Assembly (NCBI RefSeq): GCF_000219585.1
Contig: NC_015731.1
Span: 930,001 to 994,000 of the forward strand
Length of the DNA stretch: 64,000 nt
Origin: Nitrosomonas sp. Is79A3
Lineage (GTDB): Bacteria; Pseudomonadota; Gammaproteobacteria; Burkholderiales; Nitrosomonadaceae
Direction: 5' to 3'
Part shown: piece by piece, positions 36,701 to 47,254 of the stretch
Position numbering within the stretch: position 1 is the stretch's first letter
Layout of the letters: each line of letters opens with the position of its first letter
The notes under the pieces: model-generated
The model's database searches: none
The model's input: only the letters and a program-made list of their open reading frames with translations
What the model was told of the DNA's origin: nothing
Made by a program: the position numbers and the translations under genes

Positions 36701-36946
36701 TAATTCCGGGGAATGAATGCGCTCGATTTCCTTCAGGGCGGTCTGTAATACCGTGGCCGTTATGCCGGGGTTGATGCGCTGGAGTGCTTTTTCTAACCGG
36801 CCGGTAAGCAATACTTCGTCATAGCGGGCGCGTTCGGGATGGTCGCCATCGGGGGCGATATCGGGTGCGTAGATAGGGCTGTAACCTAACTGCTCAAACA
36901 GTTTAATCGCCAGATCTTCAATAGCGGATTCGGTGAGTTTGCTCAC
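33727..36946 (-). pseudogene. hsdR: Type I restriction endonuclease HsdR, frameshifted
   Basis: The motor/nuclease subunit of a type I restriction system, split by one frameshift. The first frame (from 36946) carries the nuclease region with FINGLPVVVIELKNAADENA. The second continues with RQIGTYQQTIPGLFTYNAIL and the DEAD-type helicase: HTHGSGKSLSMVFY (Walker A), VDEAHRTQYG and LGFTGTPIE. An extra base in the GGG run at 36429-36431 (CCC on the coding strand) breaks ...SAY|RQIGTY...; removing one base restores about 1072 codons. It is therefore inactive, or the run is a sequencing error. The start overlaps the RhuM-Fic stop by 4 bases. Confidence 0.9.
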
Positions 36947-37932
36947 AAATTATTGCCATTGATCAAATTGATGATGACTTTCACGATGGTGTCTTTTTCC
37001 TCGGGTTTGCTCTCGGCAATCAGCAATGTGAACGCAACCAGGGCATTATCGCCGATGCGCTTTTCTCCGTCTGCATTAAGCAGATAATCATGACGCGCCA
37101 GAAACCAGACAAACAGCGCGGCGGCAATGCGTTTGTTGCCATCGGAAAATGAATGATTCTTGACGATGAAATACAGTAGATTGGCCGCTTTTTCCTCGAT
37201 GCTGGGGTAAAGCTCCTTGCCGCCAAACGTTTGGTAAATGGTTTCCAACGAACTTTTGAAGGAATCATCTTTTTCGTTGCCGAACAATCCACCCAATTTT
37301 TCCTGCTCGCGCCAAAGCTGAATTTGTTGGATTGCCTCATCATAGGATATTCTGAATTGCCCGGTTTCCTGGATTCCGGTAACTTGTAAACGCTGGTGGT
37401 CGTAATCGTCCAGAACCGTCAGCGCGTGACTGTATTTTTCCAGTATCGACAGAATGCCTTGTGATTGTTCAGCAGATAAGGGTTCCTTCTGGAACAATCG
37501 GGAAGACAGGGCAATCGCTTGTTTTAAATCCGCAAGCTTGTCTTGTTGCGCTTGCAGTTTTTTTTCATTCAGCGCATAACCTTGCACCAGGTAGCGCTTG
37601 AGAATGTTGCTGGCCCAGATACGGAATTGCGTGCCTTTCTTGGAGTTGACGCGATAACCAACGGAAATGATCGCGTCGAGATTAAAATACTCGACCTGAT
37701 AGATTTTCCCATCGGTGGCAGTTGTTGCATTTTTTGCAACCACTGAATTTTTGACTAGCTCGCCAGCGTCAAAGATGTTTTTCAAATGGCGGGAAATAAC
37801 CGATTTATCGCGCTCGAACAGCTCGGCAATTTGTAGCAAACTAAGCCACAGGGTATCCTTCTCGAACATGACCTCAATGTGAGTCTGTCCGTTTTCAGTT
37901 TCGTAAATAACAATTGAACTTTGGGGCATCAT
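36943..37932 (-). CDS. RhuM-family protein with C-terminal Fic/DOC domain
   Basis: A 329-residue protein. The N-terminal RhuM/KilA-like part (about 15-130) holds an HTH-like LLQIAELFERDKSVISRHLK and VEYFNLDAIISVGYRVNSKK. The C-terminal Fic/DOC domain contains the active-site motif HSFSDGNKRIAAALF (about 262-276), matching HxFxxGNKR; this class transfers AMP or phosphate groups to target proteins. An adjacent inhibitor helix is not obvious. Its stop overlaps the hsdR start by 4 bases, so it is part of the restriction operon. RhuM-type genes are frequent in such loci, but their role is not settled. Confidence 0.85.
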   Translation of the reverse strand: MMPQSSIVIYETENGQTHIEVMFEKDTLWLSLLQIAELFERDKSVISRHLKNIFDAGELVKNSVVAKNATTATDGKIYQVEYFNLDAIISVGYRVNSKKGTQFRIWASNILKRYLVQGYALNEKKLQAQQDKLADLKQAIALSSRLFQKEPLSAEQSQGILSILEKYSHALTVLDDYDHQRLQVTGIQETGQFRISYDEAIQQIQLWREQEKLGGLFGNEKDDSFKSSLETIYQTFGGKELYPSIEEKAANLLYFIVKNHSFSDGNKRIAAALFVWFLARHDYLLNADGEKRIGDNALVAFTLLIAESKPEEKDTIVKVIINLINGNNL

Positions 37933-38025
37933 GACTATTAGTCGTTCTTCATTGTAATTTCATTGAGTTTGGGCATTTTGGAGTAATGCCACCCGGTTAA
38001 TACATATCGCTGCTGCTCGTAGCGT

Positions 38026-38220
38026 TTAGTCTCCGGCTTGCCGGTGCGGAATTGCATCCAATTGCGGCTCAGAGCCACCCAGACTTGCCAATCGTTTGGC
38101 GCTTTCCCGTTCAATCAAAGCTTTCAGCGCTTCTTTTACCAGTGCTGATTTCTTCTGCACATGCGTCAATGCTTGCGCTTTTTCCAGTAATTCGTCATCC
38201 AATACGATAGTGGTTCTCAT
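38026..38220 (-). CDS. VapB-family antitoxin (orphan)
   Basis: A 64-residue protein with the start MRTTIVLDDELLEKAQALTH typical of VapB-type (PF09957) antitoxins; the C-terminal tail LGGSEPQLDAIPHR would normally wrap the toxin. No VapC PIN-domain gene lies in the 93 bases downstream or elsewhere in the locus. The toxin has probably been lost, or the antitoxin serves as a stand-alone regulator. It lies between the AbiJ-like gene and RhuM-Fic. Confidence 0.8.
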   Translation of the reverse strand: MRTTIVLDDELLEKAQALTHVQKKSALVKEALKALIERESAKRLASLGGSEPQLDAIPHRQAGD

Positions 38221-38346
38221 GGTTAATCTCCAAGTGGATCACCGAATGCTGGGTTTTCTTGTGCATGAAGACAAGTAGGGGGGGCAAGAAATCTTTTGTC
38301 CTTAAGTACAGCCAACCCTTACTTCAATGCTATTCAGCTTGATTGT

Positions 38347-39165
38347 TCACTTTCTCCTTTGTCCGCTCAAATCAGCGATGGCAGCCTGCAACACTTGCCA
38401 ACTAATTCTGGCCGTATGTTGATCCGGCCTGAAACCTTGCGAAGCCTGCTGTCGGGGATGGATGTAATTTCTAAAATCCTTCAGTGCGTGTCCATATTTC
38501 TTTACATCCAAAGACAATATGCCAACCTCATGCGCAACATTAATTAGATTATCAAGAGTCCAATCATGAAGCAGTTTTACATTTTCGTCTTTGTTCTTAG
38601 GTGCAGATTTAGCACCATTAAATTGTTGAGGTTGTTTTGTTGCTGCGTCAAGTAATAGCCCCTCCAATGTGCTTCAGCACAAGAAGATCGTTGCTAATGC
38701 GGCGCTCCCACGCATAGATTTGTGAATTTCATCAATTCGTTGTTCAATCACAGACAGTAACTGAGTATCAATATTTAGTCGTGCTAGATTTAGTTCAGAA
38801 AATTCCTGTTTAAGAAAATCCTCTTGCGAAGGAACTGTTCCAGCACCAGATGGTTTACCTCCCAAACGATTAATCACCATCAGTGCCTTGTCTCGATCGG
38901 CAGTAGCAACTTGCTCGATTGTATTTGCATATTCGAGTAGTGCCGCTAAAACCTTGCTTACTAAGATATCAGGCTCAATTTCCCAAAATGCTCGTAGACG
39001 CTTCATTTTGGATGCCCCGTTAACCTGATATTTATCGGCGTCAATATTTACGTTATGTTCTCGAAAAAACTCTGCGTATGTGGGGTCTGTAAAATTCAGC
39101 ACATATCCGCCCCGATCAAACAATTTTTCAAAGATTACTTTCTCGTGAGTTTTTAACGTGGACAT
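38347..39165 (-). pseudogene. AbiJ-like abortive-infection-type gene with internal TGA
   Basis: The frame starts at 39165 and stays open to a TGA at 38676-38674, then continues in the same frame to 38347. The reading is IFLC-stop-STLEGLLLDAA, where the natural codon was probably GGA (Gly). The N-terminal half (about 1-105, with GASKMKRLRAFWEIEPD) resembles AbiJ N-terminal domains of abortive-infection systems. The part after the stop contains FRNYIHP, an R-x3-H motif like that of HEPT-fold RNases. The stop would therefore remove the likely catalytic part. The family assignment is from pattern memory only and is tentative. Confidence 0.6.
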
Positions 39166-39168
39166 GGA

Positions 39169-40271
39169 TTACACCTCTACCCGTACTTCGCCGCTCATGA
39201 GTTTGGGAAGCAGAGTGTCGCGGAGGGTTTCGAGAATTTTTAACTGCATTTTATTTTTTCTTATTTTAAGATAAAAAGGTAGCGCCATTTTTTCAAAGTC
39301 ACGAATTAACTCTTGCGGAGGAATCACGGTAGATTCCTCATGGACATGGTTTCTATTAAGCGTTGGGACAGCTGAACCAGCATTGAGTGACTCCAAATCC
39401 AGGCCTTTGAGAAAGAAGTAAGAGAACAAAGGTGTTCCAATTCTAAACTCTTTAATATACAAAGAGGTATTCAGTGGCCAAAAATCATCCATCACAAAAA
39501 ATACCTTTCCTAGTAAACCACTTCGGCCAGTAGTAACACCAGGTGCTTTAACCTTAAATTCTATATGACCGCCGCTATAACCACTGGCAGCATAGATCGG
39601 ATAAATTCCTTTAATCCTATTTTGTGTTGGCAAATCAAAACCTCTTTGTAGAACAAATAAGTCTCCAATTTTCCCTTCCGTCCAATCTTCCTCCGACTCC
39701 TCCACAAACCACTGCCTAAAAAGCGTTTCGGCCATGGCTTCGAGGGTTTTATTCTGACGGTGCAGCAAGTCGATTTTGTCGTCAAGGCTGCTGAGGACGG
39801 AGGCGATGGCTTTTTGTTCTTCATAGCTGACAATAGGAATTGTCATATCAAGCAAATGTGGAACCTTGATGCTTGGTTGAACTCCCCCTATATCTAAGAA
39901 TCCCTTCCATATGAGCTAGATAAGAAATAGTAGATATATCTACTGTCAACTCCACTCTTTAATCTAAGTGCGATTAAATTCTGTGCAATAGATCCACGTT
40001 GCTCTTGAATCAGCGCGACATTGCCTATAGTTCCCACTGTTGGCACTAATATATCTCCGGGTTTGAGGTGGCCTTTTCTAAACCAACTCCTATAGGTTTC
40101 TTCTGAAACAAATTTTCTAATTTTTGAATAGTCTGGAGTACGGCTCTCTTGGGAAATCACGTTAACTTCTAACAGTTCGTAACCGATTTCCGAAATGGGT
40201 GGTGTTTTTCCTCGATTGTCCACCACAACATCTACTAAATTTCCCAGAGGAATTTCCCGCCGCTCACTCAT
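39169..40271 (-). pseudogene. hsdS: Type I restriction specificity subunit HsdS, frameshifted
   Basis: The DNA-recognition subunit of the type I system. The first frame starts at 40271 (MSERREIPLGNLVDVVVDN) and runs to a stop at 39894. The second picks up FLDIGGVQPSIKVPHLLDMT, the conserved first spacer helix SYEEQKAIASVLSSLDDKID and the second recognition domain to 39169. One base is missing near 39899-39904 (the end of the first half reads YGRDS where YG-G-FLDIGG is expected). About 370 residues would result if repaired, normal for HsdS. Without it the methylase and nuclease cannot find target sites. Confidence 0.88.
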
Positions 40272-40606
40272 AACTTCACCTTCGCCAAACTCCCATTTCC
40301 CTCACGCACCACGACATAATCCTTCAAGATTTCCTGATGAAACGCCTCGGGCAGTCTGACCCAGTCTCGCGCTTCGATCAGGATCGGGATGTTGGATTCG
40401 CGTAGTGCCTGCAGAAAGGTGTCGAGCGGTTCGAACGGTATCGGACTCAAGTCCGGTGAACGCAGTACCAGGTCAAGGTCGCTGGCTTCGTGAGCGCTGC
40501 CATTGACGCGCGAGCCATAGGCCCAGGCTGTGACGGCGGGCAAGTGAGCTGCTAGCAGTTCGATCAGCCGTTTGCGGTCTTGCTCGCGCAGGATGAGCTG
40601 ACTCAT
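40268..40606 (-). CDS. MNT-type nucleotidyltransferase antitoxin
   Basis: A 112-residue minimal nucleotidyltransferase. The polymerase-beta-type motif is YGSRVNGSAHEASDLDLVL, i.e. GS followed by ten residues and DxD, which binds metal and nucleotide. In studied HepT-MntA pairs this enzyme adds AMP to a Tyr of the HEPT toxin and so silences it. Its start overlaps the stop of the HEPT gene by 4 bases (toxin first, antitoxin second, as usual). Its own stop overlaps the hsdS start by 4 bases. Confidence 0.87.
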   Translation of the reverse strand: MSQLILREQDRKRLIELLAAHLPAVTAWAYGSRVNGSAHEASDLDLVLRSPDLSPIPFEPLDTFLQALRESNIPILIEARDWVRLPEAFHQEILKDYVVVREGNGSLAKVKL

Positions 40607-41022
40607 GGTCGTTGCTGGATTACTTCGTTGACACGGCGAGCATCCAGAATAAATTGCGGTAATAGCGCCAGGGTTTGGTTGGCGAAGCCTTCGCCATAAT
40701 CGTGAGCGGTATCGTTACGGTTGTCGCGATAGATTAACCAGCGTTCGGCTTCTTCAAGGGTGATCAAGCCGTGCTTGGCAGCGAGGCGGAAAATATCCTT
40801 GAACATCAGTTGATCCACTTGTTTGCTGGAAGCGAAGTAGGGCTTCAAGCTTTTTTTCAGCAGCTTGCCGGTTTGTTCCAGGATGATTTCAAATTCCTTG
40901 ACACAGGCGGCACGAAAAATATCGTAGGCCACACTGTCCTGCGGCTGCTGATTCAAACTGTCGAAGGCTTGGCTCAGCGTGACAATGCAACGGGCAAAAT
41001 AATCCGTATTCAGTTGATTCAT
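40603..41022 (-). CDS. HEPT-domain toxin (HepT-like)
   Basis: A 139-residue all-helical HEPT protein. The catalytic RNase motif R-x4-H-x-Y is present as RNDTAHDY (about residues 107-114), including the Tyr that MNT partners modify. It overlaps hsdM on one side and the MNT gene on the other, each by 4 bases, so the toxin-antitoxin pair is built into the restriction operon between hsdM and hsdS. It may act as a second line of defence or stabilise the locus. Confidence 0.85.
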   Translation of the reverse strand: MNQLNTDYFARCIVTLSQAFDSLNQQPQDSVAYDIFRAACVKEFEIILEQTGKLLKKSLKPYFASSKQVDQLMFKDIFRLAAKHGLITLEEAERWLIYRDNRNDTAHDYGEGFANQTLALLPQFILDARRVNEVIQQRP

Positions 41023-42581
41023 AGCTTAATCCTCGCAAGATTTTCCAGAATGGCTTGGCTCAATACCGCCTCTTCCCGCAACTGCGCCTCGAATTCTGCC
41101 TTCAGCGCGGCAAAGCGCTCGGGGAAATCAAAATCGTCTTCTTCATCCGGCAGCCCGACATAGCGCCCCGGCGTGAGCACATAATCCAGTTCAACCACGC
41201 GCTCCACCGGCACTGAAGCGCAGAAGCCTTTGATGTCTTCATACGGCTGGATTCCCGCCTGCGCGGGAATGACGGAGGCGTTGCGCCAGGCGTGGTAGGT
41301 GCTGGCGATTTTCTGGATGTCTTCGCGGGACAGTTCGAGGGTGCGGCGGTTGATCAGATGGCCGAGGTTGCGCGCGTCAATAAACAGGATCTGATCCTTA
41401 CGGGGATGTCCATTATTACGCGCGCGGTTCATGAACCACAATCCGGCAGGAATTTGCGTGTTCAAAAACAACTTACCCGGTAAATTCACGATACAGTCGA
41501 TCAGATTGCCTTCCGCAATCAGGTTCTTGCGGATTTCCCCTTCGCCGGAAGTTTTGGAAGTCAGCGCGCCTTTGGCCAGTACCACCCCGGCAATGCCCGC
41601 GGGCGATAAGTGATACGCAAAATGCTGTAGCCAGGCAAAATTGGCATTGCCCGCCGGGGGTGTGCCGAATTGCCAGCGGCCGTCGTTGCGTAATAACTCG
41701 CCGCTCCAGTCACTGACATTGAACGGCGGATTGGCGATGATGAAATCGGCTTTCAGGTCTTTGTGCGCATCGTTCAGGAACGAACCTTCGTTGTTCCATT
41801 TCACCTGCGAGCTGTCAATGCCGCGAATGGCGAGGTTCATTTTCGCCAGGCGCCAGGTGGTCTGGTTGCTTTCCTGGCCGTAAATGGAAATATCGTTGAT
41901 GCGGCCTTGGTGTTCTTCGACAAACTTTTCCGATTGCACGAACATGCCGCCGGAGCCGCAACAGGGATCAAATACCCGGCCTTTGTAAGGCTCCAGCATC
42001 ATCACCAGCAATTCGACGATGCTGCGCGGCGTGTAGAACTGGCCGCCTTGTTTGCCTTCGGCCAGGGCGAATTCACCGAGGAAATACTCGAACACATGGC
42101 CGAGCACATCGGCGCTGCGGGATTTGGCATCGCCCAACGCGATATTACCCACCAGATCAATAAGTCCGCCCAAACTCGCGGGATCGAGGTTTTGCCGGGC
42201 AAAGACTTTGGGCAATACGCCTTTCAGTGATGGATTTTCTTTCTCGATGGCATCCATCGCCGCATCCGCAAACTTGCCGATATCCGGCTGTTTGGCTTGA
42301 GCGACGAGATGCGGCCAGCGTGACTCGGGCGGGACATAAAAGATGTTTTCGGCTTTGTACTCGTCTTTGTCTTCAGGATCGGATCCGGCATAATCGCCGA
42401 ATCCTGCTTGCAATTTGGCGAAATGTTCTTCGAATGAGTCGGAAATATATTTCAGGAAGATTAAGCCCAGCACCACATGTTTGTACTCTGCGGCATCAAT
42501 GTTCTTGCGCAGTTTGTCAGCGGCTTTCCAGAGCTGTTTTTCCAGCGGTTCTTGTTTGATTTCTTTCGCAGCTTTCACCAT
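41019..42581 (-). CDS. hsdM: Type I restriction-modification DNA methyltransferase HsdM
   Basis: A 520-residue N6-adenine methylase. It has the N-terminal helical HsdM domain (about 10-150), SAM-binding motif [11 protein letters not shown] (about 205) and catalytic NPPFN (about 282). Between YHAWRN and YEDIKGF the frame holds [11 protein letters not shown], which is not HsdM sequence but a translated palindromic repeat (41247-41273). The reading frame is preserved, so the protein may still fold. It is the first gene of the locus and the only core hsd gene with an unbroken frame. Confidence 0.93.
   Translation of the reverse strand: MVKAAKEIKQEPLEKQLWKAADKLRKNIDAAEYKHVVLGLIFLKYISDSFEEHFAKLQAGFGDYAGSDPEDKDEYKAENIFYVPPESRWPHLVAQAKQPDIGKFADAAMDAIEKENPSLKGVLPKVFARQNLDPASLGGLIDLVGNIALGDAKSRSADVLGHVFEYFLGEFALAEGKQGGQFYTPRSIVELLVMMLEPYKGRVFDPCCGSGGMFVQSEKFVEEHQGRINDISIYGQESNQTTWRLAKMNLAIRGIDSSQVKWNNEGSFLNDAHKDLKADFIIANPPFNVSDWSGELLRNDGRWQFGTPPAGNANFAWLQHFAYHLSPAGIAGVVLAKGALTSKTSGEGEIRKNLIAEGNLIDCIVNLPGKLFLNTQIPAGLWFMNRARNNGHPRKDQILFIDARNLGHLINRRTLELSREDIQKIASTYHAWRNASVIPAQAGIQPYEDIKGFCASVPVERVVELDYVLTPGRYVGLPDEEDDFDFPERFAALKAEFEAQLREEAVLSQAILENLARIKL
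41247..41273 (+). repeat. Palindromic repeat inserted in frame in hsdM
   Basis: ATTCCCGC-CTGC-GCGGGAAT (41251-41270), with flanking CTGG and GAC, is the short palindrome that is widespread between genes in many proteobacteria and translates as VIPAQAGIQ. Here it lies within the coding frame of hsdM and adds about 11 residues. Such repeats are usually intergenic. Confidence 0.7.
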
Positions 42582-42665
42582 GGTTAAGCTTATTTCCTTG
42601 ATGACAGAGAGCGTTATAGGACGCCGATACGGCTTGAGGTAATTTCAGCGAATCACGCGATGGCT

Positions 42666-44105
42666 TTATCCATCCAGCTTTTTCTTCAGCATGGCGTTGA
42701 CTTGCGCCGGATTGGCTTTGCCTTGTGTGGCTTTCATGATCTGGCCGATCAGTGAATTGAAGGCTTTTTCTTTGCCGTTGCGATAATCGGCGACTTGCTG
42801 CGCATTGGCGGCCAGCACCTGATCAACCAGTTTTTCAATCGCACCGTCGTCGGAAATCTGTTTCAAGCCTTTGGCTTCGATGATGGCGTCGACATTTTTG
42901 TCGAGTTCGCCGTTCCACATACTTTCAAACACCGTCTTCGCAGCTTTGCCGGAAATAGTGCCGTCACTGATACGCGCGAGCAGTGCGGCGAGCTGGGCAG
43001 GTGTGATCGGGCAGGCGGTCATTTCTATGCCTTCCTTGTTCAATTGCCCGCTGATCTCGCCCATAATCCAGTTGGCGCACAGTTTGGCTTGCGCGGGTAA
43101 TTGCTTGAGCGTGGCGTCGAAATAATCCGCCATTTCGCGAGAACTGGTCAGCACGGAAGCGTCATAGGCGGACAATGCAAATTCGGAGATGTAACGATCC
43201 CGCCGCGCTTGCGGTAATTCCGGCAAGGTTTGCTTGATTTGATCAATCCAGCTTTGCGGAATTTCCAGCGGCAATAAATCCGGATCGGGGAAATAACGGT
43301 AGTCGTTGGCGTCTTCCTTGGTGCGCATGGTGCGCGTTTCGTCCTTGTTGGCATCATACAGACGAGTTTCCTGCCGGATAGCGCCGCCGTCTTCAAGGAT
43401 TTCAATCTGTCTTCTGGCTTCATAATCGATGGCTTTTTCCAGGAAACGGAATGAGTTCAGATTTTTGATTTCGCAGCGCGTGCCGAGTTTTTCGGTGCCG
43501 CGCGGGCGCACCGAGACATTCGCATCGCAGCGGAATGAGCCTTCCTGCATGTTGCCGTCGCAAATACCGATCCAGCGAACCAGTGCATGCAATGTTTTTG
43601 CGTATGCCACGGCCTCCGCGCTGCTGCGCATGTCCGGTTCGGAGACGATTTCCAGCAATGGCGTGCCGGCGCGATTCAGATCGATGCCGCTCATGCCATG
43701 AAAATCTTCGTGCAGCGATTTTCCGGCGTCTTCCTCCAAATGCGCGCGGGTCAGGCGGACGTTCTTTTCAATGCCATCGATTTGAATCTGAATGTTACCG
43801 CCTTGCACTACCGGCAATTCGTATTGACTGATTTGGTAGCCTTTCGGCAAATCGGGATAAAAATAATTCTTACGCGCGAAAATGGAAGGCGAGTTGATTT
43901 TCGCTCCCACCGACAGTCCCAGTTTAATCGCCCGTTCCACCGCGCCTTTGTTGAGCACCGGCAGAACGCCCGGCAGCGCCAGATCGATTACGCTTGCCTG
44001 GGTATTCGGCGCTGCGCCATAGGCGGTGGAAGAGCCTGAGAAAATTTTGGATTGCGTTGAAAGTTGAGCATGTACTTCAAGGCCGATGACAATTTCCCAT
44101 TGCAT
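42666..44105 (-). CDS. gatB: Asp-tRNA(Asn)/Glu-tRNA(Gln) amidotransferase subunit B
   Basis: The 479-residue tRNA-binding and kinase-like subunit of GatCAB, which converts misacylated Glu-tRNA(Gln) or Asp-tRNA(Asn). The opening [20 protein letters not shown], the Gly-rich and His residues near [20 protein letters not shown], and LMEIVSEPD-like [12 protein letters not shown] are diagnostic. The C-terminal YqeY-like tail ends [11 protein letters not shown]. It is the last gene of gatC-gatA-gatB, 47 bases after gatA. Confidence 0.97.
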   Translation of the reverse strand: MQWEIVIGLEVHAQLSTQSKIFSGSSTAYGAAPNTQASVIDLALPGVLPVLNKGAVERAIKLGLSVGAKINSPSIFARKNYFYPDLPKGYQISQYELPVVQGGNIQIQIDGIEKNVRLTRAHLEEDAGKSLHEDFHGMSGIDLNRAGTPLLEIVSEPDMRSSAEAVAYAKTLHALVRWIGICDGNMQEGSFRCDANVSVRPRGTEKLGTRCEIKNLNSFRFLEKAIDYEARRQIEILEDGGAIRQETRLYDANKDETRTMRTKEDANDYRYFPDPDLLPLEIPQSWIDQIKQTLPELPQARRDRYISEFALSAYDASVLTSSREMADYFDATLKQLPAQAKLCANWIMGEISGQLNKEGIEMTACPITPAQLAALLARISDGTISGKAAKTVFESMWNGELDKNVDAIIEAKGLKQISDDGAIEKLVDQVLAANAQQVADYRNGKEKAFNSLIGQIMKATQGKANPAQVNAMLKKKLDG

Positions 44106-44152
44106 GATGTAGTTTCCGGCTAAATTGATATTTTCAGGAATGAACGATTGGT

Positions 44153-45601
44153 TTAAACGGGCGACTGCAGATGCCAGTCGGTTGCCAGTTGATATTGGTG
44201 CGCGACATTCAGCATTTGCGCTTCGCTGAAGTAATTGCCAATGATATGCAAACCGACCGGCCGGTTTTTATCGCCAAAGCCGACCGGGATCGACATGGCC
44301 GGCATTCCGGTGAGATTGGCCGCGCTGGTATAAATGTCCGACAAATACATCTGGATCGGATCGCCGCTTTTTTCTCCCAGATTAAAAGCCACGGTAGGGG
44401 TGGTGGGCCCCATGATAATGTCGCATTGTTTGTAAGCTTCGGCAAAATCCTGCGCGATCAGGCGGCGCAGCTTTTGCGCTTTAATATAATAAGCATCGTA
44501 ATAACCATGCGATAAAACGTAGGTGCCGATCAGAATGCGCCGTTTCACTTCAGGGCCAAAACCTTCCGCGCGCGATTTGCGGTACATGTCGGCCAGATCG
44601 CCGTACGATTTGGCGCGATGGCCATAGCGCACGCCGTCAAACCGGGATAAATTGCTCGATGCTTCAGCTGGCGCCAGCACATAATAAACGGGGATCGCCA
44701 GCGGTGCGTTAGGCAGCGAAACTTCAACCGTTTGCGCACCCAGTTTGCGGTATTCATCCAATGCTTTCTCAATTGCGCTTTCGACATCCTTGCTCATGCC
44801 TTCGGCAAAATACTCCTTCGGCAGGCCGATGCGCAAGCCAGCTAGCGGTTCTTGCAGATCCCGCGCGTAGTCTTCGGCGTCTCGCTGCAAGCTGGTTGAG
44901 TCGCGTGGATCAAACCCGGTCATGACGTTCAGCAGCAGCGCGAGATCTTCTGCCGATTTGGCCATGGGGCCGCCCTGGTCCAAGCTGGAGGCGAAGGCAA
45001 TCATGCCGTAGCGGGACACCAATCCGTAAGTCGGTTTGATTCCCGAGATGCCGCACAAGGCCGCCGGCTGGCGAATGGAGCCGCCGGTATCGGTGCCGGT
45101 TGCTGCCGGTGCCAGTCTTGCTGCCACTGCGCAAGCTGCGCCGCCTGAGCTGCCACCAGGCACTGCAGCATGATCCCAGGGATTTTTCACCGGTCCATAA
45201 AATGATGTTTCGTTGCTCGACCCCATGGCGAATTCATCCATGTTGGTCTTGCCAATATTGACTGCGCCCGCTTGATTGAAACGTTCAATGACTCCGGCAT
45301 CATACGGTGAGACAAAATTCGACAGCATTTTTGACCCGCAGGTGGTTAGCCAGCCTTTGGCGCAAAAAATATCTTTCTGCGCAATGGGAATCCCGGTCAA
45401 CGGGCCCGCTTGTCCGGCAGCAATCATTTTATCCGCGGCCTGCGCTTGCGCAAGGCTTAGTTCTTCATTTACTGTAATAAACGCATTGTATTCAGGATTA
45501 AGCGCCTTGATGCGTTTGAGAAATTCTGTTGTCAGTTCAGTGCTGGAAATCTTTTTTTCGGCAAGCTGAAGGGAGAGCTGTTTAAGGCTGGCATTAAACA
45601 T
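44153..45601 (-). CDS. gatA: Asp-tRNA(Asn)/Glu-tRNA(Gln) amidotransferase subunit A
   Basis: The 482-residue glutaminase subunit of GatCAB and a member of the amidase-signature family. The Ser-cisSer-Lys triad is recognisable in PIAQKDIFC (Lys about 76), the Gly/Ser-rich [11 protein letters not shown] (about 149-159) and [12 protein letters not shown] (Ser about 175). It releases ammonia from glutamine and channels it to GatB. It is 99 bases after gatC and precedes gatB. Confidence 0.97.
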   Translation of the reverse strand: MFNASLKQLSLQLAEKKISSTELTTEFLKRIKALNPEYNAFITVNEELSLAQAQAADKMIAAGQAGPLTGIPIAQKDIFCAKGWLTTCGSKMLSNFVSPYDAGVIERFNQAGAVNIGKTNMDEFAMGSSNETSFYGPVKNPWDHAAVPGGSSGGAACAVAARLAPAATGTDTGGSIRQPAALCGISGIKPTYGLVSRYGMIAFASSLDQGGPMAKSAEDLALLLNVMTGFDPRDSTSLQRDAEDYARDLQEPLAGLRIGLPKEYFAEGMSKDVESAIEKALDEYRKLGAQTVEVSLPNAPLAIPVYYVLAPAEASSNLSRFDGVRYGHRAKSYGDLADMYRKSRAEGFGPEVKRRILIGTYVLSHGYYDAYYIKAQKLRRLIAQDFAEAYKQCDIIMGPTTPTVAFNLGEKSGDPIQMYLSDIYTSAANLTGMPAMSIPVGFGDKNRPVGLHIIGNYFSEAQMLNVAHQYQLATDWHLQSPV

Positions 45602-45700
45602 GGCATTTACTGATAGAGAAAAATAAAATGTTGCGTATAATTATCGTTTTTAAATTCTAAGATAGTTCTTCCGGTTCACTTCGTTGAAGTAGTTTTTAGT

Positions 45701-45988
45701 CTATTCAATAACTTGTGGAACCAGATAGAGACCGGCTTCGACTTGTGGCGCTATCGATTGATATAATTCGCGCTGGTCGGTTTCGGTGACCTCATCTTCA
45801 CGTAAACGCTGTGTGACACTTTGAGCGTGAGACATGGGTTCTACTGTTGAGGTATCGACTGCTTGCATGGTTTCAATCAGATTGAAAATACCGGATAACT
45901 GAATCAAAGTTTCTTTTGCTTCATCTTCATCAATCTCAATATAAGCAAGATCAGCTATACGTTTTACATCGCTAACAGACAAAGTCAT
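45701..45988 (-). CDS. gatC: Asp-tRNA(Asn)/Glu-tRNA(Gln) amidotransferase subunit C
   Basis: A 95-residue subunit that wraps GatA and GatB together. The opening [20 protein letters not shown] and the PLSH-like MSHAQSV with LREDEV are family features. It heads the minus-strand gatCAB operon and is divergent from mreB; the 128 bases between them must hold both promoters. Confidence 0.95.
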   Translation of the reverse strand: MTLSVSDVKRIADLAYIEIDEDEAKETLIQLSGIFNLIETMQAVDTSTVEPMSHAQSVTQRLREDEVTETDQRELYQSIAPQVEAGLYLVPQVIE

Positions 45989-46092
45989 TTTATAGGGGTA
46001 ACCTTATATTCAAATAAGTATTAGGGTATCATGCCCGGTTTAACTGGCGTATTATTTTTTGAAGGTTTTAATTATTATTCGCTCTCACCTAA

Positions 46093-47175
<1,083 letters not shown>

Positions 47176-47254
47176 ACACATTGAATCAGTAAACTTTTTT
47201 ATTATTTTATAGACTGACTCAGACACAAAACCAGATTCGTAAATACTGGACGTA

